Part shown: one piece after another, positions 21,541 to 32,871 of the stretch | Position numbering within the stretch: the stretch's first letter is position 1 | Layout of the letters: every line of letters starts with the position of its first letter | Origin: Meloidogyne chitwoodi | Lineage: Eukaryota > Nematoda > Chromadorea > Rhabditida > Meloidogynidae | DNA length: 64,000 nt | Reading direction: 5' to 3' | NCBI GenBank assembly: GCA_015183035.1 | Contig: JACZZP010000008.1 | Coordinates: 2,294,001-2,358,000, forward strand | The notes under the pieces: generated by a model | Told to the model about the DNA's origin: nothing | The model's input: the letters and a program-made list of their open reading frames with translations, nothing else | Databases searched by the model: none | Position numbers and translations under genes: made by a program

Positions 21541-23115
21541 AAGGTTCTAAGTTTTGGTGATGAGTCAGAGTATATCCATTAACCCCATATCTTTGGGATT
21601 GCATATCTCGACTTCTATGCTTAACTTGAGATATCTAAATAGCTCGTTCGATTCAGCTTTTCGAGCTCTTTCGAATGATATATGTCTTGGCTTGATTTAA
21701 AATGTAGAAAACTCAAAAAATCAGTAAATCCATTATCCCCAAATATTCTGGTGCGCATATCTCGGCTCAAATGGAACGTATTGACTATCTGACTTGTACG
21801 ATTATGGACCATTAGTACATCTGTCGTTGACCAAAAATTTATTGATTTAGGTCACAGATTAAAGGAGAAATGATAAATAAAGTTTTGGGGGCAAACAGTT
21901 ATATCTCTCCAGAACTTCGGGAACGCATATCTTGACTTTTATACTACTTAGCATTTTTCTTCATGGCTTATTCGATGCAACTTTTTAAGCTCATTCAAAT
22001 AAGCTATACTAGGCCTATGTTGTCTTTGTAGCCGAGATATAGAGTTTTAAACTTCTACGGCTAAATTTTTATGAAAATACCTTAATTTTCTTTAATTTAA
22101 TTTTTAAGCTTTTCTAAATAAAATAGCAATTTAAAATTTGGACTAAATTATGCCCATTAAGTCAAGAAATTTAATAAAATTAAAATTAAAAATTTTCCAC
22201 CACCCATTTCCCAATAAAAAATTAATTTCCCTCAGAAGGATTCGAACCTTGGTCATTTTTTTCATTTCTCCCCAAAAAATGAGAAAATGGCCACTTAACC
22301 AAGAATATTTTCTCCCTAAATTTTCTCAATATTAAGGAGCTTGTAACTCGGCTTCTATAATAAACTTGAGATATCTAAATAGCTCATTCGATTCAGCTTT
22401 TTAAGCTCTTTCGAATGAAATTATATTTATCCAAAAATATTTATTGGCAAAAATTTAAAATTTTCAGTAACTCAAAATTCAAATGGCCCATAACTTTTTG
22501 TTTTTTTAAAATTTAGGGGAAATTTTTTTGAAAATTTTTGTCAAAAAATTCGAAATAAAATTGGCTACAATCGTACGTTGATTGATAGTCAATACGATGC
22601 TTTTGAGCCGAGCTATGCGCTCCCGAAGTTTTGGGAGTAATGGATTACCCCTAAACTTTGAGAGATCACAACGTCTTTCATTTAGGACCTAGAATCCTAA
22701 ATTTTGGGCTAAAGATGGATCAGTCCATGGACTAAAGCTGGTACCATCAAGAAGTCCATGCGACCTATTTGGACCGAGCTATGCGCTCCAGAAGATATGG
22801 AGGGATATAACTTACCCCTAAACTTTGTTTAAACATATCTCCTTTCATTTGGGACCTAGATCCATAAAATTTGGGTCAATTATAGATCAGTCAATAACCT
22901 ATAACTGATACCATCGATAAGTCCATTCGACCTATTTTAACTGAGATATGTGTTCCCGAAATTTTGGGTGGACCAAAAATTTTGTTTGATAACTCAGTTA
23001 ATTTGGGAGCTAAATCTATAAATTTTGGGTCAAAGACAGATCAACCAATGGCTTATTATCATACAAATTTGTTAGTCAATTCGTTCAATTTGAGCCGAGA
23101 TATGGATCCATTACA
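21540..23115. repeat. Array of about 170-bp repeat units in both orientations
   Basis: Three head-to-tail units start near 22,595, 22,770 and 22,940. Each begins with a form of GAGCCGAGATATGCGCTCCC, then GAA-TTTTGGG, ACCCCTAAACTTTG, CCTTTCATTTGGGACCTAGA, AATTTTGGGTCAA and AGATCAGTC. A reverse-orientation unit occupies about 21,745-21,945. Linked palindromic sites GATTCAGCTTTTCGAGCTC followed by TTTCGAATGA occur near 21,650 and 22,390. No protein-coding capacity; open frames across it follow the repeats. A tRNA-like sequence is embedded at 22.2-22.3 kb. Confidence 0.75.
22217..22335 (-). repeat. tRNA-like sequence with hairpin insert
   Basis: On the minus strand CTTGGTTAAGTGG is box-A-like and CCAAGGTTCGAATCCTTCTG box-B-like, with AAGG/CCTT pairing around the T-loop. 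Between them CATTTTCTC and GGGAGAAATG can pair as a long variable arm. Intergenic. Confidence 0.5.
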
Positions 23116-23234
23116 CCCAAATTTTCAAATGCTCCTAGCACCTATAAAAAGTGAAATATTAGTGGAAATTTTTGAAAAATTTTTGCCAAAAAATTATAAA
23201 TCTTTGTCCAAATTTATCGACAAAATTTTATCAA

Positions 23235-23485
23235 TTTCTGTCCGTGGATTAAGGTTCGTTGAAGTTTTTTAATTTTTGCTTAGACTCAAAATGACCTTTT
23301 GTAAATTAGGATTTTTATATTTTTCGAATATTTGATATTATGAAGTTTTTACATTTTTTATTGAATAATGTATAAATATCAAAATGTCAAATATTCGAAA
23401 AACATAAAATATTCAATTTAATTAAGGTCATTTTGAGTCTAAGCAAAAATTAAAAAACTTAGACGAACCTTAATCCGCGGACAGT
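23235..23485. mobile_element. Foldback MITE with about 60-bp inverted arms
   Basis: Left end CTGTCCGTGGATTAAGGTTC faces right end GAACCTTAATCCGCGGACAG. Pairing continues inward through TAATTTTTGCTTAGACTC and AAAATGACCTT. The centre is AT-rich (TTTTTCGAATATTTGA and its complement). No clear target duplication (TTT on both sides at most). No coding content. Confidence 0.8.
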
Positions 23486-23800
23486 TTCATCGGTGAGTTT
23501 TATCTCACCGGTCAGTTTCACCGGTCAGTTTCACCGGTCAGTTTTATCTCACCGGTCAGTTTCACCGGTCAGTTTCACCGGTCAGTTTTATCTCACCGGT
23601 CAGTTTCACCGGTCAGTTTCACCGGTCAGTTTTATCTCACCGGTCAGTTTCACCGGTCAGTTTCACCGGTCAGTTTTATCTCACCGGTCAGTTTTATCTC
23701 ACCGGTCAGTTTCACCGGTCAGTTTTATCTCACCGGACAGTTTCATCGGTGAGTTTTATCTCACCGGTCAGTTTCACCGGTGAGTTTTATCTCACCAGTG
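23486..23800. repeat. Minisatellite of ACCGGT-containing units
   Basis: Built from two units, a 13-mer TTTCACCGGTCAG (A) and an 18-mer TTTTATCTCACCGGTCAG (B), arranged mostly as B-A-A (44 bp) at least four times, then B-B-A and variants with GGACAG or GGTGAG. The opening GGACAGTTTCATCGGTGAG, which continues from the MITE end, is repeated inside the array near 23,734. An open frame of 96 codons runs through but is a by-product of the repeat. Confidence 0.9.
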
Positions 23801-24064
23801 TTTTTGTTTTGACGGCGAGTTAATTTATTATGTCGAAATTGTACTTCGAATTCGTCCAAAACATTAATTTCGATATTCCAAAATAACTTTTACCCCAAAT
23901 ATCAACATTAAAAATACCAAAACAAATAAATCCACACAAAAATTTATATATAACAGATAAAAATAAGAAAAAACAGAGCATATTCTTTGGGAATTTTGCA
24001 ATTTAATATTATAATATAAAAACTTGAAAAATTCTGAGGGATTAAAAACAAATTTAAATTTTTT
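23801..24064. other. Spacer between minisatellite and lin-40
   Basis: No gene or repeat recognised; probably contains the 3' UTR and polyadenylation region of the minus-strand lin-40 gene. Confidence 0.5.
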
Positions 24065-27000
24065 TTATTTTCCTCCATTTGCCGTCACTGTTCCTTTTTT
24101 GTGTAATTTTGAAAGATATTCAATTGCAGAACGACAAATATTACCATGTCTGACTTGTCGAGCAGCTTGTAATATATCGGACAAAGGACGACAATAATCT
24201 TAAAATAATTAAAATAAATTTTAAAAATATCGCGTTTTGGCATAATGTCTAATATTTTTAATAAATGACAATTCGTCTCAAAATGACACTAGAGTCTCAA
24301 ATAAAATCAGGTAAAGGATTGAACGACTGGTTGTTTTTGGACACAACTTTTTTATTTTTAAACCAATTTGAACAATTCTTTTATTATTTGAAAGCTCTTG
24401 ATAAGCGGATTAATTTTGCTAATTGGACCGTTTCAATCAGATCATTCCAGAAAAAGTTACAGCCTGATAAAGTTTGGAAATCTCGATTTTTCACGTTTTT
24501 TAGCCATAACTTTTTTGAATGAAACGATATGATTGATCCAATTAGTGAAAATAATCCACTATTCGAGCTCTTTCGAATGACATAAAACTTATTTTAAATG
24601 GTTCAAAATTAAAAAAGTTATGCGAGCTACTCTAAACCGTCCACTACCCGGAAAACTTGAAAATTAAAAAAACTAACAGTAATCCTGAACTGTTTTCAAA
24701 TCAAATTCAAAGAAAGGTGCTCGAGCCGCTTTTCTAACATTAAAAATCTGTCTGGGAGCTATCCTGAAAAAATAAAAATTAGAAAAAATAATGCCTCCAA
24801 ACCTTCTAGCAATGCGTGTTTCTAAGGGTGCATTAAGGCAAAATGCTACACGTCCCTTTTGTCCCATAAGAATTTGTCCAGAAATTGAAGATGGAATTAA
24901 TCCTCCTCCAATTGTTGTTGCTAAACCTTTTTGAGTTGAAATTATTGGTTGTTGTTGTTGTGATAATTGACCACAATTTCGAGTGTTTGAAGCTTGGCGA
25001 TTCTTTTTTTTAAAGAAAGGAAATTTATTTTAAAATTAAAAAAATTAAACGAGGGTATGAAAGAGAATCACTATATAAAAAATTTTTTACCGAGCTAGAC
25101 TGGCCACTACTTACAGCAGCACGTCCTTCATTTAAACCTTCCAAATCAAAAGTATCTAAAATTAAAAAAATAAATTTTTTAAAATGTACTTGAAGACTTT
25201 AAAAAACGTTTTAATAATCATTGTTAATAAAATTAAAAAAAATAAACCTAATTCATTCGGATTAGTTAAACCTCCACGTTTTTTCCAAATATTCCAACAA
25301 TCACCACAGAGCCTTAATTGATTTGCTGGTCCCCAAAGATACCATTGATAGGCTTCAATTAACTAAAATATATAATTTAATATTAAATATTCTTTTTAAA
25401 TTAATACATTGCATCCTTCACATGGATAATTGCTTTTAATATATTCAGAAGGTGTTTGGGCAGAATTTATTAAATTAATGCTTGGCTTGTTGTAATTCGG
25501 AATGTAAACTTGTTTGAGTTTATTTTCTAAAATTAAAAATAAATTTTAAAATTTTTATTTAAACATTTTTGATATTTTAGAACACTAGAAAAAAAGAAAA
25601 CCACCACTTGGGATCGAACCCACACCCTTCAACTAAGGGAACCCAGAACCAATGCACTTAACCAAACAACCAACATACAATTTTATTTAAAAATAATTCA
25701 AATAAACCCATTATAAATATAAAACCTTGCTCTGCATGTTTAGCCTTTTGCAACTCGGCATAACGTGACGTCGTCTTCCACATATAATAATATTCAACAA
25801 TATCTCTCATTGCTTTCCAAGGAAGCTAAAATGTACAATTTAAGTAAATATCAAATAATAAAAAATTTAGAATTTAAAAAAACCCAACACAATCTAGACG
25901 AATGTCATGAAAATCTTTTCCATATTTTTCAATAGCATCTTCAAAAAGTGTAGATTCAGAGGCAGACCATTCTTCTAATTGATCTCGGCATAAAATAGGG
26001 CCACCTAGAATTGCTGTATTGTGTGATGTTAATTTGTCTGTTTCGAAAGGATAATGCTCCTTATCGGGAGAAGGAACGAGAAAACCAGCAGCCTAAAAAA
26101 TTAAAAAAATAAAGACTTAGACTTGGAATATTAAAAATTTTAGTCTTAAACTATAAAAAATATATTTACCACAACCTTTCCCATATCGTAGTTGGCCTGA
26201 TGTAAAAGTGCCATTGCATGTAATAAAGTAATGTCACGAGAAGCTGCTGAAGCTGTTTGGTGAAGTGTTGGTAATTTAGTAGAAGAAGAACTGTCTAAAG
26301 CACGAGAAAATGTGCCAACTGCTCTAAAATATTTATTTAATTTACTATATTTAAATTTAAAAAAAATAAAACCTTGCAATCAATAAAAATTGATCAATTT
26401 CAAAATCTTTAAGATGATGATACGGATGATAAACACATCTTTCCCTTTTTGTTTCTCCTTCAAAACAAAATGAGGTTTTATTTTCTTCACAATCCTTATC
26501 TTCAACTTTTTGAGGAGTTTCTTCTTTTTTATCCTGCAAAAAGAGTAATGAAAAAAAGGAGAATACTCAAAATAAACCCATGATAAAGACTAGAATTTTT
26601 AAATTCCAATCTCAATTCAGAAATTATTATAAAAAAACCTCATTTCCATTTCCTGTTTCATCCTTTTTTTCTTCTTTTGTTAATTCATCACATTCCATTA
26701 CTTCCTCCATTTCACAAATTTCATCATTTTTAGAAGCAATTTTGGAAGAAGAAATTTTTTTAATAAATAAATCTGGAATTATTGCTTGATGTCTATTACC
26801 AATTTCAATACGTCCTTTATCTGCCAATAATGTTTGATTTGAAGGATCATAAACGAGAGAATAGAAAAATGAATCCTAAAAAAATTATTTTTAGAAAAAA
26901 TTATAAAAAATTTAAAACGGAAAAATTCACAATTACACCCCCAGGAACAAGAAACTCAAAAAAAAATTATAAAAAAAATACATCTCTTCCAATGTACATA

Positions 27001-28056
27001 TCACAGGTCTCCACTTCATTTAATATCACTACTGAACATTTACCACGAATCTAAAAAATTAAAAATAAATAAAAATTATTTAAAAATAATACTTGTGTTG
27101 CTGGTAATGTTTCTACTACTCTTGAAAGAAATAATTCTTTTTGACGTAATTCGTGTAATTGTTCAACATTTAAGCGCACAGCTCCTTGGGGAAGTCCAGC
27201 AAAACCATAACATTTTGGAAGTGGAAAAGTAGTAGTAGCACTACTACTACTAACATTTTCTTCATCATTATTATTATGTGGATGATTTTTAGAAATTTCT
27301 AACAATTTAAATTTTAGAAAAATTTTAGGGAAAATTCCTCCTAAAACATTTCCCCAAATTTTATAAAATATCCAAACCTTTGTTCCCATCCAACGCTTCT
27401 GTTTCAGTACTAGATTCAGGTAAGCCATTTTCTTTTGGACTAGCAGACTTTGATTCACCTCCATTTGATTCAATAACAGTCATTGAAGAAGTAACACTCT
27501 CCTTCAAATCTAACAACGTTCTACGAGGTTTTGACACTAAAATTAAATTTTATTTTACCAATATTTTATTTTAAAAATTAATACAAATTTTATTCTGCCT
27601 TTCTGCTTGGTCAGCAATTTTTAGAATTGAATCAGGCAAATCTCGACGTCTAAAGAAGCAAGTTACTTTAGCTTCCACTGCTCCAGTTGAGGTCTAAACA
27701 TTTTTTTAGTTTAAAAATTAATTATACAAAAATAATAGCGTTTAAAAAATTAAAATGTTGTTTAAAAAATGGATAAAATTATGAAAGAAAAACAAAGTAC
27801 GCCAAACGGACTCGAACCACTCTAATCAAATAACAAGAACCTAAAAGCCAACCACTGCACCAAACTCACTACTCTCATTCTTTCATAAAAATGTATTATT
27901 AATAAAAAAATTTTTTACTTTATTTAATTCTTCAATCCTTCTAATGTGAAAAGGTGCTGCAGGGAGTGCCTCAAAATAGACGTAGTCTAAAAAAAAATTT
28001 TTTAATTTTATAAATTAAAAATTCAAACCTCCAACTCTGTACATATTCTGAGCCAT
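24065..28056 (-). CDS. lin-40: MTA-type NuRD subunit (BAH-ELM2-SANT-GATA)
   Basis: Nuclear corepressor component that recruits class I histone deacetylase. Many exons, with the start at 28,056 (TTTTTAAG acceptor just upstream). Domain order matches MTA1/LIN-40: BAH domain ([46 protein letters not shown]), ELM2 ([40 protein letters not shown]), SANT ([39 protein letters not shown]) and a GATA-type zinc finger split over exons ([24 protein letters not shown]). The C-terminal part contains [20 protein letters not shown] and a final [19 protein letters not shown]. The intron at about 24,199-24,677 is long and repeat-containing; two other introns have sense tRNA-like sequences. Confidence 0.94.
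24240..24660. repeat. Repeat-like insertion in the last lin-40 intron
   Basis: This intron is far longer than its neighbours. It contains ATTCGAGCTCTTTCGAATGA (about 24,562), the same palindromic core found in the Merlin termini and the 21.5-22.4 kb array, next to ACATAAAACTT. No element ends defined. Confidence 0.45.
25597..25682 (-). repeat. tRNA-like sequence in a lin-40 intron
   Basis: Minus strand GTTTGGTTAAGTGCATTGG is box-A-like, CCCTTAGTTGAAGGG can form a variable-arm hairpin, and GTGGGTTCGATCCCAAG is box-B-like. Sense with lin-40. Confidence 0.55.
27798..27880 (-). repeat. tRNA-like sequence in a lin-40 intron
   Basis: Minus strand TTTGGTGCAGTGGTTGGC and AGTGGTTCGAGTCCGTTTGG; the 3' tail is shared with the aquaporin intron 7 copy. 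Sense with lin-40. Confidence 0.55.
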
Positions 28057-30497
28057 TCTTAAAAACTTTTTTTTAAATTAATGTTGTTCCTTGTCTTTTC
28101 ACTCTTTCTTTTTTTGATGTCAATAAAAAAGAAAAAGAAATTATTGGGCAGGCGGTATGAGAAGATTTTTTTTTTAAAAAAGCAAGCACCAAGAAGAGAA
28201 AATGAATATTATGTTGGTTGTTGTATTAAAGTCTGAAAAATGAAAATGTCGCTTCTCGTTAAAAAATAAAAAAGTTAAAAAAAAAAGTGGGTTATTAAAG
28301 GTTTATATAATTTAAAAAGGAGCGAGCACTCATTCTATTAAAAATATATTTTCTTATATACTAATGCAAAATTAGTTATAGTTTAAAAATAGAAATATTT
28401 CGGGACAAAACACTGAATGACCAATTCACCTAAAATTTTAACTAGTCAAAATTTTGTTATTGAACTTTTTGTTAGATAAATAAAATATACATATTTGGGT
28501 AAAAGAATAATAAAAAAAAGGTTGGACTTTTGAGAAAATTTTTAAAGAAGGGGATGAGAAAAACGGGAAGGAGAAGAAGAATCTCTCCCCAATCCAGCGC
28601 CAGGCCGGTTGCTAAATCAATATATAAAATATATATAATTTTTTTGGAAAGCGAAGCAACATACAAATTGAAAATGTAAAAAAGTGTTTATAAAAATTAA
28701 ATAAAAAAAGTATGGATTTAAAAATTGAAAAAGAAAAGAGAGAGAAGAGGAATTTTGAGTAATGGTTTAATAAGAGTTGATTGGTTACTATAATATTTTT
28801 ATTTTGTCAAAAAAATAAAAAAACATTTTAAATTTTTTAAAAATATTTTAATTAATTTTAAAGTCCAAAATATAACTAAGAAAAACAATGTCCACCAACC
28901 GAACTCGAACCCTCAACACTAACAGATACTAATCTAGAACCAAACCACTACACCACACTTGACAACATATAAAATCAAATAAAATTTAGTTATATAGTGA
29001 GTTAATAATTTTAATTCTTTTTAAAAACAAATGTTTTGTTCTACACCTATTAAAAATTAATAAAAAATAGATTAATCTCAACAGAAAAAATTAAAAAAAA
29101 AGAAAAAAAATTATTTCAAAATTATATAACAAACATAAAAATTTAAAAAGATAAAAAAAATGTACTTTTAAGTTTACGCTTGACAAATAAAAAAAAATAA
29201 ATTTAAAAAAATTTAAATTAACCCAAAAATTTAAAACAAAAAATTTATTTTTTTAAAAAAAAAAAAATAATAATTTATTAAAAGTTTTGCCCTTTTATTT
29301 TTAATGTGTAAAAATGCTTTCTTCCAATTATATTTTTATTATTTATTCATTTTTAGTTGGGTCGCAAAATCGATTTTATTTATTTATTATTTAAAAAATT
29401 GAATAGTTAAGTATGTTTTGTATTTTTAGTAATTATTTGGATTTATTATTAAATAAAAATAAAAAAGAAAAAGAAAAGAGAAAAGAGAAATTAAAAAAAA
29501 ATATAAATTTTTAATTTAAAAAAATACCCCAAAATAATTAAAATATTTTCATTAATTTAATTTAAAAAAATTAAAAATAGATTTAAATTTATTTAAAGGC
29601 TAAAATGACTCTTTTTAAATTTCCCCTACCAAATATTTAATTTTACCTCAATTTTCTTTTAACAAAAAATAAAATAAAATTATATATAAAAATGGCAAAC
29701 TCATTGACTATGTATAAATATATAAAAATAGAGTAAAAATAAAATAAATAAATAAATAATATCGCAGCTGGGAAGAGATTGTTTTAAATAAAAGAATAAT
29801 AAAAATATATATTATTTAAAAAAAATAATGGCCGACAACCAAAATTGTCAAAATATATAAATTAACAAACAAACAAAAATATAATTTTGTTTTTAAAGAA
29901 AAAAATACAAATAAAAATTATTTAAATATATTTACAATTTAAATATAATTTTTTTTTAATCCCCCATTTTTTTACCCAAGATGGAATTTAAAAAAAAAAG
30001 ACTTTCGAAAAAACAACTCTCTCAAATATTTTTTTAAAAATAATTAAATTAATTTAAAAAAAAATTCCCAACCTTTTGTTTAATAAAATTCAAGAGGTGA
30101 TGATTTATGCAAATATTTTTATAAAAATTAAATTTTATAGTTCTTCTTCCACTGCTTGTTTTTGTGTCCTTGTGTGCCTTGAAGCGCAAAAAATATGTCA
30201 CAAAAATCAAATATTTGTTAAAAATAAATAAAAATATTTTGTTAAAAATAAATAAACAATTTTTTAAATTAATAAAAATTAATTTAAAAATATTTTATTC
30301 ATCAAAAAACAAAATTCCTAAAAAATAATTAATTTAAATATATACTTGGGGAGGATTTTAAATTTATTAATCATTTTTTAAAAAAATTATCAAATATTTT
30401 ACATTAAATTTTTTTTAAAATCCCCAAGTGAATCATTCAACAAAATTAAATAAAAAAAAAATAATAAAAGAAATATATATTTTTATACTTTTTTCTT
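28057..30497. other. AT-rich intergenic region between lin-40 and mrps-9
   Basis: About 2.4 kb of A/T homopolymer-rich sequence with no supported exon. It should contain the lin-40 promoter. One tRNA-like sequence lies near 28.9 kb. Confidence 0.55.
28889..28972 (-). repeat. tRNA-like sequence, intergenic
   Basis: Minus strand TGGTGTAGTGGTTTGGTTC and GAGGGTTCGAGTTCGGTTGG. Degenerate T-stem. Confidence 0.5.
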
Positions 30498-32693
30498 CTA
30501 ACGTTTTCTCCAAATTCGTCGTGCTCTTGCGCCTTTTCGAGTATACTAAAATTAAAAAAAAATATATATAAAAAAATTTAAATCTTTTATAAAGGTAGAG
30601 ATATATCTAAGAGCTTCCAACTAACTTTAAAAAAAATCTGTCCAAAATTATTGGCTAAATTTCCAATTTAACAAACTAACATAAGAGCCTCAAATTTCTC
30701 TCAGAAAAAAAAGTTGGGAATCCAATACTAAATATTTCACCCCTATATATATATATTTTTTGTCACAACAAAATATTATTTAATTTAATTTAAAAAAAAA
30801 TTTTTTTCCACAAACCTTCTTCCTTTCCTTCCTTCTTTTATCATAATTTAATAATCCAGCCAATCTTAATCTTTCAGCCAAATCTGGATATAAAGCAGCT
30901 AATGCTAAAGCTGTTGCAGTTCGAACAGCACGAGGAGTTGTCGACTTTCCACCAGTGCCATGAATTACTTTTGCTTCAATATCAACTTTTCCGAGCAGTC
31001 CAGTAACAATTAAAGGAGATAAAAGAATCTCTCTTTTTTAAAATAAAAATAAATAAAATAAAGCTTGTTGTTTACCCCTAATAAAATTTAAAATATATAT
31101 ACCTGGCTTGTATATCTCTAAGTATATCATAATGATGTCCATCAATTGTAATTTTTCCTGTTCCACCAGTAGTTACGAGAGCAGTTACAATTGTGGTTTT
31201 AACATAAGAATGACCTAAAGCTTCTAATAAACCAGTCTCTGGGTGAACATGAGCCTTAAAAACATTTTAAAAAAAAAATAAAATAAAAAACAAACTATTG
31301 GTAATTCAGAAAGATATAGACGAACAAAATTATCAGGTTTACTAGTCCCAGCACGCAATATTCTATAATCGTCAATAAATTCTTTTTCCAAACTTGCATT
31401 AGGAAGTTGAGACTGTAAAATAAATAAAAATATAATACTTTGGATTAAATGAAATTTAAAAAATAAAAAATTTTAAAAATTAGAGGGTTAAGGTTCGAAC
31501 CCGTTGGGAAGACATTATTTTTTTAATGCTTTAAAATAAACTATTTTCGACAAATCGAATTAGCCAATACACAAAATTATTTTTTTTTTCAATTTTAAAT
31601 AAAAAAAAACCATATATTCCAATGCCATAATAAATCCAACAAACTTAAAATGAAAAAATAATAAATTTAAAATTTTTAAAAAATTAAACCATTTCATCAG
31701 TTATTATTTCACCATTAGTTTTATGTTGTAATACTTCTTTTGTAATCCAATAATGTCGATTCATCAATAATGGAGTTGTTTCTTTTGCTTTATCAATATT
31801 AATTTCTCCACGTTGCAAAGCTAACTGTCTTTGGTCATATTCATTAACTAAACGAAGTGTTCGACGATTTATGTCCTTAATTTGAAAAGTAAATAATAAT
31901 TTTTTTAAAAAAATGATACCGAAAGAATAGAAAAGAAACGAGGTTTTAAGGTATAAAAAAGTGTGTGCCGAGGATTGCCATTCTTGTCCACGTCCATTTT
32001 CTTGATTGGATCCAAACCATAAGGTTGCATCACTGGACGTGTTTTTAAAGAGAATAAGCCAGAAGGAAATAGATATTTGATTGATGTGTCTATTTGTTTC
32101 TAAAAGTATTAAAAAAATTAAAGACCAACAACACAAAAGTCTTATTAAAAAAGTAAACCGAGAAATAGACTATTGAGTTTTAATAATTTTTCCACAAATG
32201 GTCAAGGGACATAATGGTCAGAGGATGCATATCACATTTTTCGCAACTATTTAAACACAATTTAACTTTTATTAATCTGTTTGACCATTATGTCCCTTAA
32301 CCATTTGAAGGTAAAGCAAAAGGAATCGGTTTCCCATCCTCCCTTAAAAAATAAATAAACCTGAGTCATAGTTTCCACATCAACCCCCATTATATTAGCC
32401 AAATGTCTCTTTCCTCTTTCAAAAGCAATCATTTCATCTGCTACAAATTTTTCTTGTTCATTAATAGATTTAATATAAAGATTCATTGCATCAGATATTT
32501 TATTTACTCGTTCACGTCTTTCTTGTTCACGTTCAACATTTGTAAAATTCTTTTTTTCATCTTTTAAATTAGAATCAAAAGTCATAATTTTTTGAGGCAT
32601 TGAATGTACAAAAAATGTAAAATTTTTTCCAAAAAGAAAAAATTCTCGTTTATTATTTAATAATAAACAAAAACGTGAAAGAGGCAACAACAT
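30498..32693 (-). CDS. mrps-9: Mitochondrial small ribosomal subunit protein S9 (uS9m)
   Basis: Component of the mitochondrial ribosome. The start at 32,693 follows a T-rich AG acceptor by two bases. The N-terminus (MLLPLSRFCLLLNNKREFF) is basic and hydrophobic, fitting mitochondrial import. Middle exons carry a charged helix region (EREQERRERVNKISDAMNLY), LWFGSNQENGRGQEW and LLMNRHYWITKEVLQHK. The uS9 fold is at the C-terminus: TIVTALVTTGGTGKITIDG, LTGLLGKVDIEAKVIHGTGG, TTPRAVRTATALALAALYP, ERLRLAGLLNYDKRRKERKK, ending in a separate exon YTRKGARARRIWRKR. The end corresponds to the conserved ARKRPQFSKR tail of S9, here with RRIWRKR, so the usual tail is substituted. A minor T-loop-like sequence (AAGGTTCGAACCC) lies antisense near 31,490. 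Confidence 0.9.
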
Positions 32694-32871
32694 TTCTAAA
32701 AAAAAATATTAAAAATAAAATTAAAAATTTTAAAAATATAAAGAGCTTTTAGAACTCATTAAAAATAATTTTCTAACATTCTTCTTATATCAAAATTTAC
32801 AAATAAATATATTTTTTTTTTTTTTGAAAAAATAATAAATTAAAAAAAATAAAGAGATCATTCATTCATCA

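Noticed and set aside
23493..23783. 96-codon open frame with FTGQFHRSV repeats
   Set aside because: It is an open frame through the ACCGGT minisatellite; the repeat unit length and lack of any other signal make a protein unlikely.
23486..23800. CRISPR-like array
   Set aside because: Units are contiguous 13- and 18-mers without unique spacers, in a eukaryotic genome; it is a minisatellite.
31475..31520. Further tRNA-like sequence in an mrps-9 intron (plus strand, antisense)
   Set aside because: Only a T-loop-like AAGGTTCGAACCC is visible with no box A; not counted in the orientation tally.
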